From Pedobacter heparinus DSM 2366 (GTDB lineage: Bacteria; Bacteroidota; Bacteroidia; Sphingobacteriales; Sphingobacteriaceae): a stretch of 64,000 nt of DNA. Made by a program: the position numbers and the translations under genes. Positions 61,672 through 64,000 of this stretch are shown here, in pieces; the stretch's first letter is position 1, and every line of letters begins with the position of its first letter. The stretch spans positions 1-64,000 of the forward strand of contig NC_013061.1 of the NCBI RefSeq assembly GCF_000023825.1, in the 5' to 3' direction. The notes below the pieces were generated by a model. It was given only the letters and a program-made list of their open reading frames with translations, did not search any database and was not told the origin of the DNA.

Positions 61672-64000
61672 TTAAAAAGTTACGTGAGCGCCCAGGGTAA
61701 AGGTTTTTTGGTTGGCGGGCATGTTCCTGGTACCCGATGCCGCACTTTGAAATTCAGGGTCTATGCCATAATCATTGGCTTTCCACAATAGGATGTTGGA
61801 AACCTGGAAACGGAAACTGATGCTTTCTGCCCTGATGCTGTTCAGCAGGGCCTTTGGCAATTGATAAGCTAAAGTAATGTCCCTCAGTTTGATATACGAG
61901 GCATCAACTACATTTTTATCTGCCAGGTAGTAGTAGTTCAGCTCGCGGGTGTCGGTTTTTGAACCCACATAGGCCGGGATATCTGTAAAGGCCTCATCAC
62001 CTGAAGCTTTCCAGCGGTTTGCGAAATCAGAATGAACATTTCCGGTAGTGAATGAGCCTACATCAGGCACCAGCCTCCCGCCTGAATAAAAGCGGTTGAC
62101 ATCTCTGCGCATCACAAAACCAAGGTTATAAACGGCATTGAACTGCAGTCCGAAATCCCTGTACTTTAAACTGTTGCTAAAACCCCCGGCCCATTTAGGC
62201 TGAAAGCTGCCCATATAAACGATATCGTCTGGTGTGGCCACATTTTTGGCTGTACTTACGGTACCATCATTTAACCTTACCTGCGGCGCACCGGTATTGT
62301 CGAGCCCCGCGTATTGATAAGCGAATACGGCATAAGCAGAATATCCCTTAATAAAACGTTGTTCTACTTTCCCGCTGCCGGTAGTAATGGCGGTTTTACT
62401 GTAAAGGTCGGTCACTTCATTTTTGTTATAGCCCAGGGTCAGTAAGGTTCTCCAGCTAAAATCCCTGGTATTGATGTTTAAAGAACTGAGGTTCAGTTCA
62501 ACCCCCCTGTTTTTTAGGGCGCCCTGATTTCCTTCTATGGTAGCAAAACCGGTAAAAGGGTTCACCTGCAGTTCGCCGATCAGGTTCTCTGTTTTTTTGC
62601 TGTAAACATCAACAGAGCCGTTCAGGCGTTTAAGTATGGAAAAGTCGAGCCCAAAATTGAGTGTTTTTGTCGATTCCCAGGATAAGCTCTGATTGCCAGG
62701 GGTAGACAGGACCAGCCCTTTACCCCCGGGGAAAATGGCATTGGCCTGTGCGGCAAAAATATCATAAGAAGCCGCACTACCTGGTATAGGGGCATTACCG
62801 GTAATGCCGTAAGTACTACGCAGGTTAAGGCGGTCTACCCATTTAACCTGATCCATAAAGCCTTCGTTGCTCAACAGCCAGCCCGCGCCTACACTCCATA
62901 CCGGCCTGTTCTGGGCCGATTGGTCCTTCCCGAAGAGGTTAGATTCATCAATGCGCCAGCTGCCATTTAAAGTATACCTGTTGTTAAAGGTATAGCCAAG
63001 GTTGGCATAGTAAGAAAGGAAACGGACATCAGCTTCATTGGCCGAAAAATTCCTGATGTCCAGTTTATTGGCACCAGACCCTCTTGGTAAAACTCCGGTA
63101 ACACCTGTTACGGCAAGCATTTTATAATCCACCTGGCCTGAAGTCAGTAATTGTTCGTCATAACCCCTTACAATGCTGCCATTGCCGGTGTTGAATGTTT
63201 TGCGGATTTCCTGCCCAAATAAAGCAGTGATCTGGTGTTTCTGGTTATCAAAAGAATGGTCAAAGACCAATTGGTTCCTAACATTCCAGTTTTCCTGCAG
63301 GTTGTTGGTCACTTCATAAATGGCCCCTGTTTCGGGCAGGTAATAAGTAGGTTTGGTTGCCGGGGCAACAGCCGCTACAGTAAACTGAGCCAGCTCACGT
63401 CTGAAGGTAAAGCTGTCGTCGCCATCATAGCTCCTGGTTTTGGTATTGCCTTTGACCAGGCCATACACGCCCTGGAACTTCAGGCCCTTAATCAGGTTTA
63501 CATCTAAACCGGTGTTTATCCGCGCCAGCATGCTGTTGGAGTTGTTGTACCCGCGGTTTATTTCATCCAGCGGGCTGTAATTCAGGTCAATCAGACTTTT
63601 GCTTTCGAAAGTTGCCCTGTCTGCATCTGGCAGATATAGCCAGGGCATAGAAATGTTGCTGCCGTTCTGGTCCTGGAACAATGCATAAGGAAGGAACATA
63701 TTGTTTGGGCGGATATTGCGTTTTGCCTGTGCCGTAGTATTGGTCAGGTCGGTGATGAGGTACAACTGGATCCTGTCCGAGAACTTAAAGTCCTGCCGTA
63801 AATTGATTTTATAAGTATTATTGCTGGCCCCCGGACTGCTATTGAGTGTTCCGGTATAAGCTGCCGAGCCGTAAAAGTTATACTTCTCCGTTCCTCCGCT
63901 TAAAGAAAGCGTGTGGTTGGTGAGTAAAGCGTTGCGGTACAACAGCTCGTTGATCTGTTTCTGATTGCTGGTATTTGCCAGATCGGTCAATTGCTGTTCA
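61672..64000 (-). CDS. SusC/RagA TonB-linked outer-membrane transporter (5' end outside window)
   Basis: At least 776 codons of a SusC-type beta-barrel are present, reading in from the window end without a start. Visible barrel segments include SLSGGTEKYNFYGSAAYTG, GSWRIDESNLFGKDQSAQNRPVWSVGAGWLLSNEGFM and the C-terminal KTFTLGAHVTF ending in Phe. The signal peptide, CarboxypepD-like domain and plug lie beyond 64000. With the SusD gene it forms an outer-membrane import pair driven by TonB. The promoter is not in the window. Confidence 0.94.
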   Translation of the reverse strand, partial: EQQLTDLANTSNQKQINELLYRNALLTNHTLSLSGGTEKYNFYGSAAYTGTLNSSPGASNNTYKINLRQDFKFSDRIQLYLITDLTNTTAQAKRNIRPNNMFLPYALFQDQNGSNISMPWLYLPDADRATFESKSLIDLNYSPLDEINRGYNNSNSMLARINTGLDVNLIKGLKFQGVYGLVKGNTKTRSYDGDDSFTFRRELAQFTVAAVAPATKPTYYLPETGAIYEVTNNLQENWNVRNQLVFDHSFDNQKHQITALFGQEIRKTFNTGNGSIVRGYDEQLLTSGQVDYKMLAVTGVTGVLPRGSGANKLDIRNFSANEADVRFLSYYANLGYTFNNRYTLNGSWRIDESNLFGKDQSAQNRPVWSVGAGWLLSNEGFMDQVKWVDRLNLRSTYGITGNAPIPGSAASYDIFAAQANAIFPGGKGLVLSTPGNQSLSWESTKTLNFGLDFSILKRLNGSVDVYSKKTENLIGELQVNPFTGFATIEGNQGALKNRGVELNLSSLNINTRDFSWRTLLTLGYNKNEVTDLYSKTAITTGSGKVEQRFIKGYSAYAVFAYQYAGLDNTGAPQVRLNDGTVSTAKNVATPDDIVYMGSFQPKWAGGFSNSLKYRDFGLQFNAVYNLGFVMRRDVNRFYSGGRLVPDVGSFTTGNVHSDFANRWKASGDEAFTDIPAYVGSKTDTRELNYYYLADKNVVDASYIKLRDITLAYQLPKALLNSIRAESISFRFQVSNILLWKANDYGIDPEFQSAASGTRNMPANQKTFTLGAHVTF

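Noticed and set aside
1..64000. CRISPR arrays, insertion sequences, prophage, tRNA or rRNA genes
   Set aside because: No direct-repeat array, transposase, integrase, phage gene or cloverleaf-like sequence was seen in any gap.

Overview
The window reads as chromosomal DNA of a Sphingobacteriaceae bacterium (Bacteroidota), most likely Pedobacter or a close relative. Evidence: a SusC/SusD pair, Bacteroidota-type -7 promoter boxes (TAnnTTTG), few Shine-Dalgarno sequences, DUF4175 and DUF4397 proteins, an S16 protein with a long acidic tail, and the gene sets nadB/nadA, rsfS-ftsH-LUD and rpsP-rimM-trmD-rplS. No tRNA, rRNA, insertion sequence, prophage or CRISPR array was seen. It is a gene-dense core-genome segment with 58 supported protein genes, the last one cut by the window end.

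Layout. 1-4.3 kb: secreted aspartyl protease, phosphodiester glycosidase, lipoprotein, cold-shock protein and glycerophosphodiesterase. 4.4-13.9 kb: DUF4175 membrane coiled-coil protein, ybeY, an ABC-F ATPase, two inverted parS-like sites, mnmG and an Ig-like lipoprotein. 13.9-17.5 kb: gamma carbonic anhydrase and nadB facing left, nadA facing right. Between nadB and nadA lies the only long gene-free stretch (513 bp), AT-rich and carrying several DnaA-box-like 9-mers. 17.6-30.5 kb: thiL, rmuC, a zinc protease, apaG, dusB, CPBP protease, cdsA, DUF3820, mfd, DUF2752, TM2, Nif3-like and zinc-ribbon proteins. 30.5-38.6 kb: TPR protein, KAS III-like enzyme, LUD protein, ftsH, rsfS, birA, pfkA and a YbjQ-like protein. 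38.7-42 kb: rpsP-rimM-trmD, two tandem paralogous small proteins of unknown function, then rplS. 42-54.5 kb: ELFV dehydrogenase, MscS channel, psd, hpt, a GT51 glycosyltransferase with an AsmA-like front, mrp, a NifU-domain protein, def, an M16 protease, htpG and a MazG-like protein. 54.7-64 kb: DUF4397 lipoprotein, an ECF sigma factor coupled to a membrane/beta-barrel protein, then a leftward SusC-SusD-M16 peptidase cluster.

The most notable pattern is a set of independent hints that the replication origin lies inside the window, near 16.0-16.5 kb. They are the DnaA-box cluster beside an AT-only stretch, the two parS-like sites 6 kb away beside mnmG, and a change in G/C strand bias across this point in lines counted by hand. 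A second pattern is that several genes have their -7 promoter box only 4-7 nt ahead of the start codon, which predicts leaderless mRNAs.
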